Shown: positions 26,375 through 35,458 of the stretch, in pieces | How positions within the stretch are numbered: the stretch's first letter is position 1 | How the letters are laid out: the number at the start of each line of letters is the position of its first letter | The notes under the pieces: generated by a model | Databases searched by the model: none | The model's input: only the letters and a program-made list of their open reading frames with translations | What the model was told of the DNA's origin: nothing | Source: Mesorhizobium sp. YC-39 | Lineage (GTDB): Bacteria; Pseudomonadota; Alphaproteobacteria; Rhizobiales; Rhizobiaceae | Length of the DNA stretch: 64,000 bases | Direction of reading: 5' to 3' | NCBI RefSeq assembly: GCF_025753795.1 | Contig: NZ_JAOWPS010000005.1 | Coordinates: 372,001 to 436,000, forward strand | Position numbers and translations under genes: made by a program

Positions 26375-27748
26375 ATGGAAACCAGAGCCAACTACGTTAT
26401 TGTCGGCATTTTCACGCTGGCCGCGATCCTGGCGGCCTTCGCGTTCGTCTATTGGACGGCCGCGATCGGCGATAAGGGTGAGACGGTGCTGCTGCGTGTG
26501 CGCATCCCCGGCTCGGCATCCGGTCTCGGCCGCGGCAGTTTCGTGCTGTTTAACGGCGTCAAGGTCGGCGATGTCAGGCGCGTCTATATCGACGTTGACA
26601 ATCCGACCGCCGCTATCGCCGACACCGAGATAGACCGCTTGACGCCGATCACCAAATCGACGCAGGCCGATATCGGGCTTGCCGGCCTCACCGGCCAGGC
26701 CAATATCGAACTCAAGGGCGCCGACCCCAAGGAAGCGAAGCTTCTCGACCAGGCGGAAGCGGAGGGCAAGGTTGCCGAGATTGTCGCCAACCCGTCGGCG
26801 GTCACCAATCTCTTGCAGACGGCGCAGAACATCTTCACCCGCGCCGACACGGTTCTCACCCAGCTCGAGGGCTTCACCAAGGACGTTCGCGGGCCGCTGA
26901 CGCAGACCGTTAACAATGTGCAGACCTTCTCCGACGCGCTGGCCAAGAACTCCGACGGTATCGACAAGTTCCTCGCCAGCGTCAGTTCGCTGTCCGATGA
27001 ATTGAAGGGCGTTTCCGGCAAGCTCGACGGCACGCTTAAGGCGGCCGAAGGGCTGCTCAACGCCGTCGACAAGGACCAGATCAAGAGCATCGTCGCCAAT
27101 GTCGATACGGTGACCGGCAATCTGAAGGAAACCTCGAAGCAGTTCGACACCGTCATCAAGAATGTCGACACGGCGGTGGGATCGATCAACGACTTCGCCC
27201 AAAAGACGCAAGGGACGCTGACCAAGGTCGACGGCGTTCTCGATGGCATCGATCCGGCGCAGGTTCGCACCGCGCTGGCCAACATCCAGAAGGCGAGCGA
27301 GAATGCCAACAAGGCTGCCGCCGATATCGCCAAGGTGACCGACAAATTCGCCAACCGGGCCGACGATATCGATGAGACGATCAAGGATGCGCAGCAGCTT
27401 GCGCAGCGCCTCAACAATGCTTCGGTGCGCGTCGACGGCATCCTAGCCAAGGTCGATACATTGCTGGGCTCGGGCCAGGCGGATGGGGTGATGGCCGATG
27501 CCAGGGGCACACTGAAATCGTTCAAGCAGGTCGCCGACACGCTGAACGCCCGCCTCGGCACCATCACCGACAATCTGGCGCGATTCTCTGGCCAGGGCCT
27601 GCAAAACGTCGAGGCGCTGGTTCAGGACAGCCGCCGCTCGATCAACCGCATCGAAGAAGCGGTGACGGATCTCAGCCGCAATCCGCAACGGATACTTTCT
27701 GGGGGAGAAGGCGAGGTTCGACAGTTCGACGGCAGGGCGCGGCGTTGA
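26375..27748 (+). CDS. mlaD: MCE/MlaD-family lipid transport protein with long helical C-terminus
   Basis: A 457-residue protein anchored by one N-terminal transmembrane helix (residues 6-28) with a single MCE domain (VRIPGSASGLGRGSFVLFNGVKVGDV) that would form a periplasmic hexameric ring. After it come about 300 residues of amphipathic helix with recurring motifs such as VDTVTGNLKETSKQFDTV. E. coli MlaD is only 183 residues, so this resembles the long-tailed MCE proteins whose helices bridge the periplasm. It belongs to the mlaE-mlaF operon. No mlaC-like gene is present, consistent with the tail making the bridge itself; that is inference. Confidence 0.9.
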   Translation: METRANYVIVGIFTLAAILAAFAFVYWTAAIGDKGETVLLRVRIPGSASGLGRGSFVLFNGVKVGDVRRVYIDVDNPTAAIADTEIDRLTPITKSTQADIGLAGLTGQANIELKGADPKEAKLLDQAEAEGKVAEIVANPSAVTNLLQTAQNIFTRADTVLTQLEGFTKDVRGPLTQTVNNVQTFSDALAKNSDGIDKFLASVSSLSDELKGVSGKLDGTLKAAEGLLNAVDKDQIKSIVANVDTVTGNLKETSKQFDTVIKNVDTAVGSINDFAQKTQGTLTKVDGVLDGIDPAQVRTALANIQKASENANKAAADIAKVTDKFANRADDIDETIKDAQQLAQRLNNASVRVDGILAKVDTLLGSGQADGVMADARGTLKSFKQVADTLNARLGTITDNLARFSGQGLQNVEALVQDSRRSINRIEEAVTDLSRNPQRILSGGEGEVRQFDGRARR

Positions 27749-27827
27749 CTTCAGCCTTCCCACCCCCCAAGAACATGAACCACCATTGCAGGTTGATCTT
27801 ACGATCTGGGGACAACGGGGATCGCGT

Positions 27828-28439
27828 GTGAAGTCGGTTTGGGTCAAATCGGGCGGCGTCAGATCGACTGTGGCATTGCTTGCCCTGACCCTTGCCAGTT
27901 GCGCTGCCTTGCCGGGCGGCGGGCCGGCTCCGCTCGATACGTTCGAGCTTTCGGCGCCGTCGCTCGACGCGCGCAGTCACAGTCGCCGCCAGATACTCAT
28001 CGCCCAGCCGTCGGCCCTCAAGGCGCTGGACAGCCAGAACATCGTCATCAGGCCGTCCGATCGGTCGATCCAGTATCTCAAGGGCGCGCAATGGGCCGAC
28101 CGGCTGCCACTGATCGTGCAGGCGCGGCTGGCTGAGACGTTCCAGCGTTCGGGCAGCTTCGCCGGCGTCGGCAAGCCGGGCGAGGGGCTGGCGATCGACT
28201 ATCAGGTGATCGTCGAGGTTCGGTCTTTCGAAGTCCGGGTCGATGGTGGCGAACACGCCGAGGTCGATCTGTTCGTGCGGATACTGAACGACCGCAACGG
28301 CGAGGTGCGCGCCTCAAAGAGCTTTACCGCGACCGCGCCCGTCTCGGGCAGCGGCAACCAGGCCTATGTCGGCGCGCTCGACAATGCCTTCGGCGATGCG
28401 GCCAAGGACATTGTGCGCTGGACGGATTCGGTGATCTGA
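27828..28439 (+). CDS. ABC-type transport auxiliary lipoprotein (PqiC/LptE-like family)
   Basis: A 203-residue lipoprotein with a clear lipobox (LTLASC) after a hydrophobic leader, so it should be cut by signal peptidase II and lipid-anchored. The rest matches the auxiliary lipoprotein family found with MCE systems (PqiC type): SRRQILIAQPSALKALDSQNIVIRP, IQYLKGAQWADRLP and FAGVG. It probably anchors the MCE tunnel to the outer membrane. There is no ATG: the GTG at 27828 gives a complete signal peptide, while a TTG 42 bases upstream would add sequence unlike a leader. It is the last gene of the mla-type operon. Confidence 0.88.
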   Translation: MKSVWVKSGGVRSTVALLALTLASCAALPGGGPAPLDTFELSAPSLDARSHSRRQILIAQPSALKALDSQNIVIRPSDRSIQYLKGAQWADRLPLIVQARLAETFQRSGSFAGVGKPGEGLAIDYQVIVEVRSFEVRVDGGEHAEVDLFVRILNDRNGEVRASKSFTATAPVSGSGNQAYVGALDNAFGDAAKDIVRWTDSVI

Positions 28440-28491
28440 ATCGCCGAGCGCGATGCTCCAGACAAGTCGCCGCTGTTGTGAGGAGTCATGC

Positions 28492-28812
28492 ATGGCCGCT
28501 ATCGGTTTTGTTCAAAGAACATTCCTGGTCGATGGCAAGGAGGTAACGTGCCGTTTCTTCCAGCCTGGACCCGAGGAGGGGCGAGACTTCCAATGCCAAT
28601 ATGAAATAGGCTGGACGGAAGGCCCGCGCTCCCGAAAAGCTTACGGGATTGATCAGGTGCAGGCGCTACTGCTTGCGATGCAAATGGCGCATGCTGAACT
28701 GTTGTCAGCTCGCGAAAACAACGGACGCAAGGTGTCATGGCTCGATCAGCGAAGCCTTGGACTACCCGTAGCCGATTCAATCCGTGATTGGGATCCTGAG
28801 GGTGGCTTCTGA
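28492..28812 (+). CDS. Uncharacterised small protein
   Basis: A 106-residue soluble protein with no signal peptide or membrane segment. I do not recognise a named family with confidence; the shape (beta-rich N-terminus with FLVDGKEVTCRFFQP, then a helix AYGIDQVQALLLAMQMAHAEL, then WLDQRSLGLPVADSI) is seen in small proteins scattered through Proteobacteria. The start at 28492 has GAGGAG nearby; an ATG at 28453 in the same frame is less well placed. It is followed by the terminator at 28895-28920. Confidence 0.65.
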   Translation: MAAIGFVQRTFLVDGKEVTCRFFQPGPEEGRDFQCQYEIGWTEGPRSRKAYGIDQVQALLLAMQMAHAELLSARENNGRKVSWLDQRSLGLPVADSIRDWDPEGGF

Positions 28813-28894
28813 ACGCCCGCCATCGATCGCGGCTCTCAGACCGTACCTACCGCCGCTTGCAGTTCGTGAAATGAAAAACAGTATGGATTGAAAA

Positions 28895-28920
28895 GGCGGG
28901 AAAATCTCCCGCCGTTTTTA
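28895..28920. terminator. Bidirectional intrinsic terminator
   Basis: Stem ggcggga/tcccgcc (28895-28901/28907-28913) with a five-base loop. It has a T tract on the plus side (ttttt, 28915-28919) and an A tract before it (28891-28894), which becomes a T tract on the other strand. It can therefore end both the small gene to the left and the growth-pole gene whose stop is at 28936. Confidence 0.85.
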
Positions 28921-28935
28921 TTCCCTATTGCCTGA

Positions 28936-31900
28936 TCAATGCAGGCGGCCGCTGGCGTGGGCAAGCATGGTGTAGACCTTGCCGGTGTCCGACGTCAGGT
29001 AGGTCTGCGCCATGATGTTGTCGCGGTCGTTGCGCGACACATCCTTGAGCAGCTTCTCGAAATCGTCGCAGTAACGGTCGACGGCGGCACGGAATTCCGC
29101 CTCGGTCTGATATTTGCGGCGGATTTCGTCGAAAGTCTGCTGGCCCTTCAGCGTGTAGAGACGCCGCGTGAACACGTCGCGCTCGCCGCGCCGATAGCGG
29201 TTCCACAATTCGATCGAAGCATCGTGATCGATGGCGCGGGCGATATCGACGGAAAGCGAGTTGAGTGACTCCATGACATGAAGCGGCGAGCGCTGGGCAG
29301 GGGCCGGGCGCAGCGTTTCCACCGGAGCGGCGGGCCTGGCGTCCTCTTCGCGCGATGCCCCGGTCAGGAGATCGCGCACCCAGCCGCCCTGCGGCGTCCG
29401 GGCATTGGGATCGCGCTGACGCGCCGTCTCAACTGGGCGCTCCAGGTCGCGCAAGGCGGTCCCGCCCAACGGCACTTGCGGCGCACGATGCTCCGGCTGT
29501 GGCGCCGGCGATGGGGCCCGGCGTGGCGGCTCAGGCGCGCGCGCGGCAGGCGCTTGTGGCGCCGGACGCAGGCTGCGTGGCTCCGAGGGATCGGTGCCGC
29601 GGCCGGATTTCGCAACAATATCCGAGAGTTCCTTCAACGCGTTGATCTGCTCGGAAACAGCACGACGGATGGCCGTGGTCGATTCCTTTGCTTCTTCCGG
29701 CATCTCGATGACGCCCTTTTTGAGCTCGGCGCGAGTGAGGTCGAGCTCACTCTTGATCGAGCCGGCGGTGCGCCGCATCTCCTCGGTTGCGTCGGCGAAG
29801 CGCTTGGTTGCCGAATCAACGACCTCGGAAATGGCGGAACGGATCTTGTCGGCCGATTCCAGTGTCTTGCCTTCCGCGTTCTGCAGCGTCTGGCCGACCA
29901 GGTTCTCGAAGGAGCGCATCACCTTTTCCAGGTCTTCCGACTTCTTGACCAGGCCGACGGCGAGATCCTCCAGCGAGGACTGGCGCTCCAGCGTGTGTTC
30001 GAGGTTGCTTTGGGCCGAGCTCAACAGGTCCGAAGCGCTGGACAGCAGCCGGCTGTGCTCGTCGAACTTGGTGGCAATCGAGGCAACCTCGCGCAAGGTG
30101 GCGGACGACAGTTCGGTAAGCCGGGTCGTGTTCGAATCGACCAGGCGCGCCGAACTGGCGAAGGTCTGCGCGGCTTTCTCGGTCGTTGCGGCAAAGCTCT
30201 GCGTGCTGCCGGTCAGGCGTTCGTCGACCTGGCCGAGATTGGTCGCCGCCTGTTCGATCAACTGACCAAGCTGCGCACTGGATGTACTCATGCGGCCGAT
30301 AAGCTCGGCTACACTGTCGGCGAGCGTCGAGCGTGCCCCGTCGACGGCCGACAATGTTTCGGCCGTGCGACTGGCGAGCGCGTTGACGAGAGTGGCGTTT
30401 TCGCTACGCAGCTTCTCGGTGGCGCGCTCGGTGACTTCTTCCATGCTCCTTTGCAACTCCGAGCCACCCTGGGCGAAGCGCTCGACCAGTGGCCGTGCCG
30501 TTTCGTCGAGGATTTTCGATATCTCGGCCGACCGCGCCGCAAGCATGGTGTTGAGCTCGCGAGTGTTGGAGCCGATGGTCTTGGCCGCGTCGTTGGTGCT
30601 CTGGCCGATATGCTGGCCGACCGCGGTAAAAGTCTCGGCGATCGAGTTGGCGCGCGAAATGAGCTGCGCCTCGGCGGTCGAAACCTGCTCGTTGAGCCTC
30701 TGGCCCATCGTTTCGGTGGTGTAGGCGAGACGGTTCTCGACACCGGCAAGCTGCTCCTCGACGCGAGCCGCCGCAGCGGCCGCGCTTGACGCCAGGCGCT
30801 CGTCGGCGCCGGCGAGCGCCTGCTCGATTTCGCGGGCATGGACGGCGAGGTCCTGACCGGTCAGCCTTGCACGTTCGGCAACACGCTGCTCGGTGTTGGC
30901 GAAGGCCCCGACGATGTTGTCGGCATGCTCGCCAATCGTCGAGGTGCTGTCGGCGATGCGCGCCACCAGACGGTGATCCGCTTCGTCGAAGATGCGGCCG
31001 ATCTCGGATGCGCGCGCCGACAGTGCCTCCGAACCTTCGGCAATGCGCGATATCAACTTCTGGTCGGCGGCATCGAAGATGCGGCCAAGGTCCGACGCGC
31101 GTGCCGCAAGCGCTTCGGCCGACTCGCCGATGCGCACTGTCAGCCGTTCGTCGGCGCCTTCGAAATTGCGCAGGATATCGCCGGCGCGTGCGGCCAGCGA
31201 CTGCGCTGTTTCGACCGCGCGGGCAACCAGCTTCTGGTCCGCCGCATCGAATGTTCCGGCAATCTCGCCGGCACGGGCGGCCAGTTGATCGGCCGTTGCC
31301 TGGGCGCGTGCCAGCAGGGAGTTCGACGTGTCGTCGACACGCGCCATGAGTGTGCTCGATGTGTCCTCGGCGCGGGCAATGAGCGCGCTCGACGTGTCCT
31401 GCGCCCGCGCTGCGAGGCGGCGATCCGCCTCCTCGAAGGTGCGGGCGATATCCTCGGCCCTGGCAAGCAAGGCAGCCGAGGTCTGCTCGGCGCGTTCGGC
31501 GATCTTGCGGTCGGCATCGCTGAACGCCACACCCGCCTGCTCATGCAGCGCGCTGGTGACCTCCATGACCTTTTCGCGCAGTGCTCCCGCAACGAAGACA
31601 GCGCTTTTCTCGAGCACGGCGCGGACGTTGTCGACACCTGTCGACAGCGCGCGTTCCATGGTTCCGGCCCGCTCCTCGATGACGCCTGTCTGCCGGCTGA
31701 ACGCCTGCTCGATCTTTTCGATGTCCGCGGCAATGGCGTCCGAGATGTCGGTGCTTCGGGCGGCAATCTGGTCGATATGGCTGGATAGGGAACGATCGAC
31801 GTCCTTGCGCGTATCGGCAAGCTTGGAGAGATCGTCGTCCAAGGCGCGGGTCAGCATGTCGCGGCCTTCGGCGAGCTTGCCGACATGGCCGGTGATGATG

Positions 31901-34900
31901 TCGTCGACCTCACCACGGCTCGCTGCAAGCCTCTCCAGATCAGCTTCCAGCGCGCGCCTCAGTATGTCGCGGCCTTCGGCCAATTTCTCGACCTGGCCGG
32001 CGACCAGCCCGTCGATGCTTGAGCGGCTTTCGGCCAGTTTGGCGAGATCGTCCTCAAGCGCCTTCGACAGCGTCGAGCGATCCTGGAGGAGTTTCTCGGT
32101 ATGGTTGCCGACGAGGCTGTTGACGCCGCCGAGGTCGGCTTCCAGCGCACGCGCAAATTCCGCGCGGTTGTCGGTCAATTGCTTGGACTGGTCGGCGACG
32201 ACGCCCTTGATCGTGTTGAGATCGGCTTCCAGCGCGCGCCTGAGGATGTCGCGGCCCTCGGACAGCTTTTCGACCTGGCCGGCGACCAGCCCGTCGATGC
32301 TCGAACGGCTTTCCGCCAGCCTGGAAAGATCGTCTTCGAGCGCCTTCGACAAGGCCGAACGGTCCTCGATCAACTTCTCGGCGTGGCTGTTGACGAGATT
32401 GTTGACGCTGCCGAGATCGGCTTCCAGCGCGCGCTTGAGGATATCGCGGCCCTCGGCCAGCTTCTCGACCTGGCCGGCGACCAGCCCATCGATGCTCGAG
32501 CGGCTTTCGGCCAGTTTAGCGAGATCGTCTTCGAGCGCCTTCGAAAGGGTAGAGCGGTCCTGGGCGAGCCTGTTCATGTGGTCGGAGATAAGGCCGTTGA
32601 CGCTCTGCAGGTCGGCTTCCAGCGCTCGTGAAAGCTGACTGCGGTCTTCCGCCAGCCTTTCGGACTGGCCAGCGATAACACCCTTGATCGTGTTCAGGTC
32701 GGTTTCCAGCGCGCGCTTGAGGATATCGCGGCCTTCGGCCAACTTCTCGACCTGGCCGGCGACCAGCCCATCGATGCTCGAGCGGCTTTCCGCCAGCTTG
32801 GCGAGGTCGGCCTCGAGTGTTTGCGACAGCAGGCTGCGATCCTCGCTGAGCCTGTCCGAATGACTCTCGATCAGGCCCCTGATGCCGGACAGGTCATCGT
32901 CGAGCGAACGCGACAGCCCGGCGCGGTCTTCCGCCAGTTTCGCGGAATGGCTCTCGATCAGGCCCTGGATGCCGACAATATCGGTTTCCAGTGCCTTGGC
33001 GAGAACGGCGCGACCTTCGGCGATCTTTTCAACCTGGGCGGCGACCAACCCGTCGATGCCGGCGCGGTTGTCGGCCAGCTTGGCGAGGTCGGCGTCCAGC
33101 GCCCGCGAAAGAATGCCGCGACCCTCGGCGAGCTTTCCGACATGGCCGGCAACCATTTCATCAATGATTGTGCGGGCTTGCACGAGTTTTCCGGAGTCTT
33201 CATCGAGGGCCTGCGCTAGCCTGCTGCGGCCTTCTTCTAGTCTTTCGAGATGGCTGCCGAGCGAAGCGTCGATGGCGGCGCGCGACTCGTTGACCTTGCG
33301 CAGATCCTCTTCGAGAGCGCGCGCGATCAAGCTGCGGCCGTCGGCAAGTTTCTGCACCTGATCGGTCACGGCTGCATCGATGCCGGCACGGCTTTCGGCG
33401 AACTTCGCCAGATCGGCCTCCATTGCCGCCGCCATGCGTTCTCGGCTTTCCGACAGCTTGCGGCTGTGGTTTTCGACGGCTTCCTCGATACCGACGCGGG
33501 CGTCGGCAAGTCGCTGGATATCGCTGTCGAAGGAACGGGAAACGACGTGGCGCGCCGCTTCCATGCGCCCGGCGAAGTCGCTGGCGCGTGCTTCAAGCAT
33601 GGACGAGGTCGACGAAACGATGTCGGCCATGTCGGCGCCGATCTGGGTCTTGCCCTGATCGATCATGGCCGACAGCGTGTCCTTGCTTTCCTGGAAAGTA
33701 TGGGCGATTTCGCGTGCGCGCTCGACCAGTGTCTCGTTGATCTGGCGGGCTCGAGCCTCCAGCGCGGCGTTGAGCTTCTGCGTGCCGGTGTCCAGCGCTT
33801 CGGCGCGGGTCTGGAATTCGCCGATCAGCGCCTGCCCGCGTTCGGCAAGCGTGCGCTCGATGCCGCTGAGGCTGGCTTCGAATTCGGAACTCAGCGTGCG
33901 CGCCGCACCCCCGAGCAGCGACACCATGCCGTTGGTCCGATCGTCGAGCAGTTCGGTCAGCGACCGTGTCAGGCCGTCGGTCGTGTCCGTCAGCTTGGCG
34001 ATGCGCGTATCGAGAAGGCTGGCGAAGGCTTCGCCGGAGGTCGACAGCCGGTCGGTGATCGTATCGAGGCGTCCTTCCACCTGATCGAAGATCGACATCG
34101 AGCTTCCGTTGATCCTGTCGATCAGCGTATCGCCGGAATTGGTGATGGTCATCGACAGCTGGGTCGAAGCGTTGAGGATGCTGTCGCGGATGAGGTCGCT
34201 GGCGGAGCCGATTTCATCCTTCAGCGTCTCATGCGCGCCGGCGATCGATGCACGCACGCGCTCGGCGTGGGTGACCACGGCTTCGCGCTCGCTGCCCAGC
34301 CCGTCGACGAGCGAGCGGATGCGGGATTCGTTTTCAGAATAGGAGCGTTCGATCTGGTTCACTTCGCTGTGGACAAGGGTTTCGAGCTCGACGGCGCGCG
34401 CCAGCGTGCGCTCGATGCCTTCGCCCATGGCAGCCACCTCGCGGCGAACGGCCTGACCGATCATCATGACACGATCCTGGGCAAGGCTTTCCGGCTCGGC
34501 CAGGCGGAAGGCCACTTCCGTCATCGACTGGGCGGCGATGCGCATTTCCTGGGCGCGGCGGATCATGGCGGCAAACGCCCAGAACAGGATAACGGGCAGG
34601 ATTGCCGCGACTGCGAGGCCGATCAGTTCGGGACGGGCCAAAAACTGGTCAAGCGTACGGATTTTCCAGATGTCGGGTCCGAACAACAGATTGGCCAAAG
34701 CTCCAGCGCCGGCAAGCCAGGCGAGCGAAACGATCGCCACAACCCAATAGATCGTGTTGGAGGCGCGCCGATTGAGGCTGTGCAGCAGCGTCTTGTAATC
34801 TTTTTGACGATCGTCGTTGGCCGGTGCGAAACCGGTAGGCTGCGAGCCATTGCGCGTTTCCACCGGGCGCAACTCGGCCGGCTTGGCCTTTGCCGCTGAC

Positions 34901-35184
34901 TTCGCGCTCTGGCTCTGGTTGGCGGCGGGCGCCGCGTTTTGACTTTGGTTTACCACAGGCGCTGGCGTCTCGCTTTGGCTGACGACAGGCTCCGCATCCT
35001 GGTTGCGGCCTTCGCGCGCCAGCTCGTCCGCAGCCTGCGATATCTGCGCTTCGAGATCTTCCATCGACACCGCAATGTCGAGGTCGCCGCCGGCGTCCCC
35101 ACTCAGGTCGATATCAAGCGCTTTTTCGAGTTCCTTGGCTACGTCGCTGTCGAGCGTTCTTGTCGTCGATGTTTTCTTCGCCAT
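28936..35184 (-). CDS. gpr: Giant coiled-coil membrane protein, growth pole ring (GPR/RgsE) type
   Basis: A 2,082-residue protein. The size, membrane anchor and apolipoprotein-like helices match Agrobacterium GPR (growth pole ring protein) and Sinorhizobium RgsE, which organise polar cell growth. Residues 1-140 are soluble and acidic, 144-168 and 187-207 are transmembrane, and 210 to about 1,850 are almost all helical. Within that, residues about 550-1,149 are eighteen tandem modules of 36 or 29 residues (ALEDDL...AEGRDIL pattern), and about 1,235-1,470 hold further 29-residue repeats (AARAGEI...). A Pro-rich linker leads to a conserved C-terminal domain (WNRYRRGERDVFTRRLYT). It is divergent from the Hpt gene. 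The call rests on size, architecture and C-terminus from memory of the family; DNA repeats inside it are near-identical. Confidence 0.85.
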   Translation of the reverse strand: MAKKTSTTRTLDSDVAKELEKALDIDLSGDAGGDLDIAVSMEDLEAQISQAADELAREGRNQDAEPVVSQSETPAPVVNQSQNAAPAANQSQSAKSAAKAKPAELRPVETRNGSQPTGFAPANDDRQKDYKTLLHSLNRRASNTIYWVVAIVSLAWLAGAGALANLLFGPDIWKIRTLDQFLARPELIGLAVAAILPVILFWAFAAMIRRAQEMRIAAQSMTEVAFRLAEPESLAQDRVMMIGQAVRREVAAMGEGIERTLARAVELETLVHSEVNQIERSYSENESRIRSLVDGLGSEREAVVTHAERVRASIAGAHETLKDEIGSASDLIRDSILNASTQLSMTITNSGDTLIDRINGSSMSIFDQVEGRLDTITDRLSTSGEAFASLLDTRIAKLTDTTDGLTRSLTELLDDRTNGMVSLLGGAARTLSSEFEASLSGIERTLAERGQALIGEFQTRAEALDTGTQKLNAALEARARQINETLVERAREIAHTFQESKDTLSAMIDQGKTQIGADMADIVSSTSSMLEARASDFAGRMEAARHVVSRSFDSDIQRLADARVGIEEAVENHSRKLSESRERMAAAMEADLAKFAESRAGIDAAVTDQVQKLADGRSLIARALEEDLRKVNESRAAIDASLGSHLERLEEGRSRLAQALDEDSGKLVQARTIIDEMVAGHVGKLAEGRGILSRALDADLAKLADNRAGIDGLVAAQVEKIAEGRAVLAKALETDIVGIQGLIESHSAKLAEDRAGLSRSLDDDLSGIRGLIESHSDRLSEDRSLLSQTLEADLAKLAESRSSIDGLVAGQVEKLAEGRDILKRALETDLNTIKGVIAGQSERLAEDRSQLSRALEADLQSVNGLISDHMNRLAQDRSTLSKALEDDLAKLAESRSSIDGLVAGQVEKLAEGRDILKRALEADLGSVNNLVNSHAEKLIEDRSALSKALEDDLSRLAESRSSIDGLVAGQVEKLSEGRDILRRALEADLNTIKGVVADQSKQLTDNRAEFARALEADLGGVNSLVGNHTEKLLQDRSTLSKALEDDLAKLAESRSSIDGLVAGQVEKLAEGRDILRRALEADLERLAASRGEVDDIITGHVGKLAEGRDMLTRALDDDLSKLADTRKDVDRSLSSHIDQIAARSTDISDAIAADIEKIEQAFSRQTGVIEERAGTMERALSTGVDNVRAVLEKSAVFVAGALREKVMEVTSALHEQAGVAFSDADRKIAERAEQTSAALLARAEDIARTFEEADRRLAARAQDTSSALIARAEDTSSTLMARVDDTSNSLLARAQATADQLAARAGEIAGTFDAADQKLVARAVETAQSLAARAGDILRNFEGADERLTVRIGESAEALAARASDLGRIFDAADQKLISRIAEGSEALSARASEIGRIFDEADHRLVARIADSTSTIGEHADNIVGAFANTEQRVAERARLTGQDLAVHAREIEQALAGADERLASSAAAAAARVEEQLAGVENRLAYTTETMGQRLNEQVSTAEAQLISRANSIAETFTAVGQHIGQSTNDAAKTIGSNTRELNTMLAARSAEISKILDETARPLVERFAQGGSELQRSMEEVTERATEKLRSENATLVNALASRTAETLSAVDGARSTLADSVAELIGRMSTSSAQLGQLIEQAATNLGQVDERLTGSTQSFAATTEKAAQTFASSARLVDSNTTRLTELSSATLREVASIATKFDEHSRLLSSASDLLSSAQSNLEHTLERQSSLEDLAVGLVKKSEDLEKVMRSFENLVGQTLQNAEGKTLESADKIRSAISEVVDSATKRFADATEEMRRTAGSIKSELDLTRAELKKGVIEMPEEAKESTTAIRRAVSEQINALKELSDIVAKSGRGTDPSEPRSLRPAPQAPAARAPEPPRRAPSPAPQPEHRAPQVPLGGTALRDLERPVETARQRDPNARTPQGGWVRDLLTGASREEDARPAAPVETLRPAPAQRSPLHVMESLNSLSVDIARAIDHDASIELWNRYRRGERDVFTRRLYTLKGQQTFDEIRRKYQTEAEFRAAVDRYCDDFEKLLKDVSRNDRDNIMAQTYLTSDTGKVYTMLAHASGRLH
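31737..33535 (-). repeat. Tandem repeat array encoding 36/29-residue helical modules
   Basis: Inside the growth-pole gene, eighteen consecutive modules start with ALEADL-like and end with AEGRDIL- or EDRSxLS-like residues. In protein order the lengths are 36,36,36,36,36,29,29,36,29,29,36,29,36,29,29,36,36,36. The two lengths differ by exactly one heptad (AKLAESR present or absent). DNA copies, such as the gacctggccggcgaccag block, recur near 31990, 32275, 32470 and 32750 and are nearly identical, so recombination between copies is plausible. Confidence 0.8.
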
Positions 35185-35458
35185 GCCTTCGCTACCCTGT
35201 ACAAGCTGCTACGGGACTTATGATTGTGATTTTCGTATCCCGTGCAGGAGGCTGAAAAATGGACCCCTCGTATCGTAATGACACACCGGGGTAAAGAAAA
35301 CATGCATTCCGCGAGATACGTAAAACTTTAAATATAAGGTTAACAACACCGTGATCCGGGCGCCGTTTTCGCAACATTTTTCTCGGCCATTCATTAACCC
35401 GTTGTCCATGGGATTCGCCTAGCTTTTCCGGCGATCCGCGATCAAGGAGTTAGAGTTC

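Noticed and set aside
31700-33600. Long open frames on the plus strand through the repeat array of the growth-pole gene
   Set aside because: They are periodic shadows of the coding repeats on the other strand.
35328-35344. CtrA-like site TTAA-N8-TTAAC between the growth-pole and Hpt genes
   Set aside because: The CtrA consensus needs a seven-base spacer; this has eight, in an AT-rich stretch where such pairs arise by chance. Worth a look only with binding data.
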